Source: Rodentolepis nana (lineage: Eukaryota > Platyhelminthes > Cestoda > Cyclophyllidea > Hymenolepididae). Taken from it: DNA of 17,713 bases. Both the position numbers and the translations under genes were made by a program. Below the pieces are notes generated by a model that did no database searches, was not told where the DNA came from, and was given only the letters and a program-made list of their open reading frames with translations. Below, piece by piece: positions 14,964-17,713 of this stretch; the first letter of the stretch is position 1, and each line of letters starts with the position of its first letter. The stretch lies in contig UZAE01000839.1 of assembly GCA_900617975.1 (NCBI GenBank), positions 1-17,713 of the forward strand, given 5' to 3'.

Positions 14964-17713
14964 CTATAAAAGGGAATGAAGGTGAACACAATTGTCTACG
15001 CAAATAACCAGCGTCAATAAGCCAGCTAATAGTAGTGTTTGAAATGATTTTTGGCAGTATTGATATTAACCCATTTTTTCAATGATAGGAATCGTCTGGT
15101 CTTGCTTCACATAAAGTAGTAAAAATTGCGCCTTCACAATCCCTTTTTAAGCATTTATCTCTGAAAGGCCTTTGATGTGTGATGGAAGGCAGTGATTGTC
15201 ATGGCCACTATTGGGTTATTTGAATTTATCTTGATACTATGGTCCAAAGATTTGGAGCCTCCTAAATAACTGTGGTATAATTAACGAAATGTAAATTACT
15301 GCCAAATTAATTTTAAAAAAAAATTAAGGGATTCTGGAAATGGTTTAACGTTATCTAAAATTGTGGCGCGAAATTAGCATTATATGAAATGACAAAAATT
15401 GTTTTAATCTTATTTTCGATCGATAAATCAATAAGGGATTGTGTTCAGTGTAATTTCACGAATCGTTGTGTTTAGAAAAGAAGTAAATAAAAGAATGTAT
15501 TTTGCTATTAAAATGGGGTTGTGTTATTGTTTTTGATCACTTAGAAATCTACTTTATTCTCTTAATTATATATAAGATGCGGATTTAACTTTAATAGTTG
15601 ATCTAACACTTAGACGATAAATTCGCCGTAAGAATTGAGGGCAAATTTCAAAAAACACTTGAATTTGCTGTACGTGGAAAAATATAGGCAAGCACAGCAC
15701 AATCTATTCCCCTTTCTCCATTGCCACATTTTGCTCTTGCTTTTGTCAACTTTTGTAATGAATGTCTAAGAATAGCCAAATCAGGTTGGTGAAAAAGTGA
15801 GATGATGAAATGTTATACCTCTGACGAGGACAGGGTGCCTCGCTACATGGCCAAATTTTGTGGCAAGTCGGTCCATAGATGCAGCCATTCGGTTTATTTT
15901 AACAGAAATTGGAAGGAGATTTGGTGAAGAGGTGCACACACTACGACAAGTGTCCTCATTTGGGAAATTATTGCCTTGTGGAATCTTTCCAGAGAAGTAG
16001 AATTTCTCGCACATCCCATTGCTTTGATTGAAATAGTAACGTAGGGTTGATGGTTCGTTTCCTTCTGCTTCTTTCTGCAAAGGCAAAAAAAGGGCGCAAG
16101 TGGAAAGATGCTGTCGAAGACATTAATCCTCCTCCTCCTCCACAACCTTCTGTCACCATGAATCACTGTCATAGACACATAAAATTGTCACTGCAAAGTA
16201 TCAAACCTAGGTTTTCAATAACTTCATCCACAGTGGATAACTTACTCCTTTAAAGTTAAAATATCACCGGTTGAGTTTAAAATAGTTAACCAATTCATAC
16301 CCATTCTAGCTTTAGTAAGTTCTACTTGAAACAACGCTCAGAATGCCTCTATCTTGTCTGCAACATTTCCAGAGGAAAAGATAACTGATCCTTCTGGTTT
16401 TAAACTTGATTTGCTTGTGTTTGGTTTAGCAGGATTAAATAAAGCATTTTAACAGGAAACATCGTTACAGCCTCAAGAATCTTTCGCAAGTTAAAGGTGT
16501 TTACACCATTAATTACTACAAAAGGCTGATGCATTAAAAAAATGAAGATACAATGGACGAATAAGATTGCGTAAATTTTCTTCGAAATCACTAACCAATG
16601 CTGATGCTTAGGAAATACGATTTTACTTTGTGCTCAAAATTTTAAAGTAAAAAAAAACTAATTTACTACACGGAAAAGTTGACAGTAGAGGATTTCATTA
16701 ACTATTCGGTCATATCTACGAAATCTTGACAGACATTGCTAATCAGACCTAGTGTAAGCCATTAACCGACAACCTGTCCAATTATTCCCCTAATTTAGTC
16801 CTTCTAACCTTGAGTTATTTGATTGCTTGAGAATTATCTATATTATAGTTGACCTTCAATTGTACACAGTTAAATGGCGTCTAAGTTGTTTCACTTGCTT
16901 TGTTGAAACCGTATGCTATCGCAAAACTGAGATCTCTATAGCACTTGGAGAATGGTTGTACAAAAAATCCCTTAAGAGTTTGCATTTGTAGTCATTTCCA
17001 TGCCATTAGCCACTTGGAGGTTTTACGCAACACTTAAAAGTTCCGGTTTTAATTCTATCTAAAAATGAACCAGATCCTATCTCTCCAAACCCATTGCACC
17101 CACTTATCGCATTCTCTGATATGAATAAAATAGGCATTCACGTATCGCCTTATTCGAAAGTGATTTACAATCTTAGATCATGTTAGTATTAGGGGGTGCG
17201 CGATAGACTTACCTCCACGTGGTGCACCTTGGGCAACGTATACTCATACGGCAAAAAAGTCTGTCAACCGGCAGTTGACTTCTGACTTCAAACTACCACG
17301 ACCCCCCTGGTTGCCATATTCGACCCCTTTCACAGTACTCACCTTACCTTTTTCTCTATCTTTGTGTCTGTCTGCCTCTTTTACATCTGTGAATCGCTCT
17401 TCTGTTCCCCACCCCTCGACTTTCTGCTACTTTGATGAACCTTCCCACTGTGAAACCCGAAGTCAGCTAAATGGCTAATGATATCTATCAAAACGCCTGC
17501 CATTTGAAATAATAATAATGTTGGTATTAGTATTTTTACAGGAATGAGAACTCACTGGTTTGTCAAGTCCACAAACATCATTGAATGTGCAGGCATTGTC
17601 GCACTCGTATTTGGTTAAGAAACGATTCGAATTTCCGAAACAGCCACCATAGGAGAATTGTTCACACCGCCGTCTTTCAGTGTTATAGTGCCAACGGGGG
17701 AGAAATTTGGAAC
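14704..17713 (-). CDS. Multi-Kunitz-domain protein, 3' part (3 exons, 5' end outside window)
   Basis: Minus-strand exons 17713-17556, 16074-15819 and 14963-14704 join in phases 0 and 1 to give 223 complete codons plus stop, preceded by a partial codon. Kunitz (BPTI) domains are serine-protease inhibitor or channel-blocker folds, usually secreted. No signal peptide is visible because the 5' end is missing. Domain 1 has canonical spacing. Domain 2 lacks Cys14 and Cys38. Domain 3 has six cysteines with longer loops. The gene converges on the muscle gene. The exon 2 to 3 splice is less certain because the donor (GTATAAC) is weak. Parasitic flatworms are known to carry expanded Kunitz families, and this would fit one. 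Inhibitory activity cannot be assumed. Confidence 0.75.
14964..15818. other. Kunitz gene intron 2
   Basis: An 855-nt AT-rich intron on the minus strand, from GTATAA at 15818 to the pyrimidine-rich acceptor at 14964. No further Kunitz exon was seen. Confidence 0.55.
15819..16074 (-). CDS. Kunitz gene exon: domain 2 lacking the Cys14-Cys38 pair
   Basis: Acceptor cctttgcag ends at 16075; the weak donor GTATAA starts at 15818. The exon reads [16 protein letters not shown], then C30[15 protein letters not shown] and C51-RSV-C55. Spacing from C30 onward is canonical, but position 38 is Lys and position 14 is Asn. The first Cys comes from the previous exon with two extra residues before position 14. 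After Cys55 a cysteine-free stretch of about 40 residues leads to the donor. A different reading frame of that stretch is cysteine-rich (15819-15898), so a frameshift is possible there. Confidence 0.78.
17180..17192 (+). repeat. Left target-site duplication of repeat copy E
   Basis: ATGTTAGTATTAG immediately precedes the GGGGTG head. It matches the right copy at 12 of 13 positions. Confidence 0.75.
17193..17517 (+). repeat. SINE-like dispersed repeat, copy E (best preserved, with target-site duplication)
   Basis: A 325-bp copy bounded by near-identical 13-bp direct repeats. The head is GGGGTGCGCGATAGACTT and the 3' end is CCATTTGAAATAATAAT, an AAT-type simple tail. A variable-length duplication plus simple tail is the signature of LINE-mediated (SINE-type) retroposition rather than a DNA transposon. 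It sits in the first Kunitz-gene intron, antisense to that gene. No clear tRNA-like A and B boxes were seen, so its family is unknown. Confidence 0.88.
17518..17530 (+). repeat. Right target-site duplication of repeat copy E
   Basis: ATGTTGGTATTAG immediately follows the AATAAT tail. It differs from the left copy only at position 6 (G for A). Confidence 0.75.
17556..17713 (-). CDS. Kunitz gene exon: domain 1 (canonical, cut by window edge) and start of domain 2
   Basis: The exon runs from the window edge to donor GTGAGT at 17555. In BPTI numbering the spacing is exact: C14-x15-C30-x7-C38-x12-C51-x3-C55, with RWHYN at 20-24, FSYGGC at 33-38 and NSNRF at 41-45. The first two bases (GT) are positioned as the end of the Cys14 codon. 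By this alignment the P1 residue is Ser15 and P1' is Lys16, unlike trypsin inhibitors. After Cys55 comes [11 protein letters not shown], whose Cys begins the next domain. Confidence 0.9.

Larger units (their letters stand above)
16075..17555. other. Kunitz gene intron 1
   Basis: A 1481-nt minus-strand intron from GTGAGT to cctttgcag. It contains repeat copy E (17193-17517). The rest is AT-rich without coding signal. Confidence 0.65.

Noticed and set aside
15894..16253. Several frames around the second Kunitz exon
   Set aside because: They are shadows of the Kunitz exon in other frames; only the frame with the C30/C51/C55 spacing is convincing.
17275..17478. 67-codon plus-strand frame
   Set aside because: It lies inside repeat copy E; the open frame comes from its pyrimidine-rich sequence.
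1..17517. Dispersed repeats as a CRISPR array
   Set aside because: The units are about 300 bp, kilobases apart, in both orientations and in a eukaryotic intron context.

Overview
The window looks like part of an AT-rich, intron-rich animal genome. A parasitic flatworm, probably a tapeworm, is my best guess. This rests on very short introns (70-82 nt) mixed with introns over 1 kb, a kettin/titin-type muscle gene, and a neighbouring multi-Kunitz gene. No species-diagnostic sequence was recognised, so the assignment is inference. Nothing bacterial (operon, RBS, CRISPR array) is present.

Layout: (1) 1445-10693, plus strand: the 3' end of a kettin/titin-like muscle gene. Ten exons join in frame with compatible phases into a 632-residue C-terminus. 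It holds four I-set immunoglobulin domains separated by linkers of about 40 residues and ends in a basic tail. One intron (8783-8852) uses a GC-AG boundary. (2) 10694-14703: about 4 kb with no gene seen. It holds C/G homopolymers, a CCA-rich microsatellite and one dispersed repeat copy. (3) 14704-17713, minus strand, tail-to-tail with the muscle gene: the 3' end of a multi-Kunitz-domain gene with three exons. The first domain (cut by the window edge) has canonical spacing. The second has lost both cysteines of the 14-38 disulfide. The third keeps six cysteines but has enlarged loops.

Five copies (A-E) of a dispersed element of about 310-335 bp are scattered through introns and the intergenic space. 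The best-preserved copy (E, 17193-17517) is flanked by 13-bp near-identical direct repeats and ends in an AAT-rich tail, which suggests a SINE-like retroposon. With the tail taken as the 3' end, all four intronic copies lie antisense to their host gene. In that orientation they show the host transcript strong 5' splice-site look-alikes. Separate G/C homopolymer and G-quadruplex-prone tracts are also frequent.

The two genes have no evident functional link: one is a sarcomere-type structural protein, the other a probably secreted inhibitor-like protein. I see no new defence or metabolic system. The features most worth following are the SINE-like family, the Kunitz domain without the 14-38 disulfide, the GC-AG intron and the kettin-type linker architecture.
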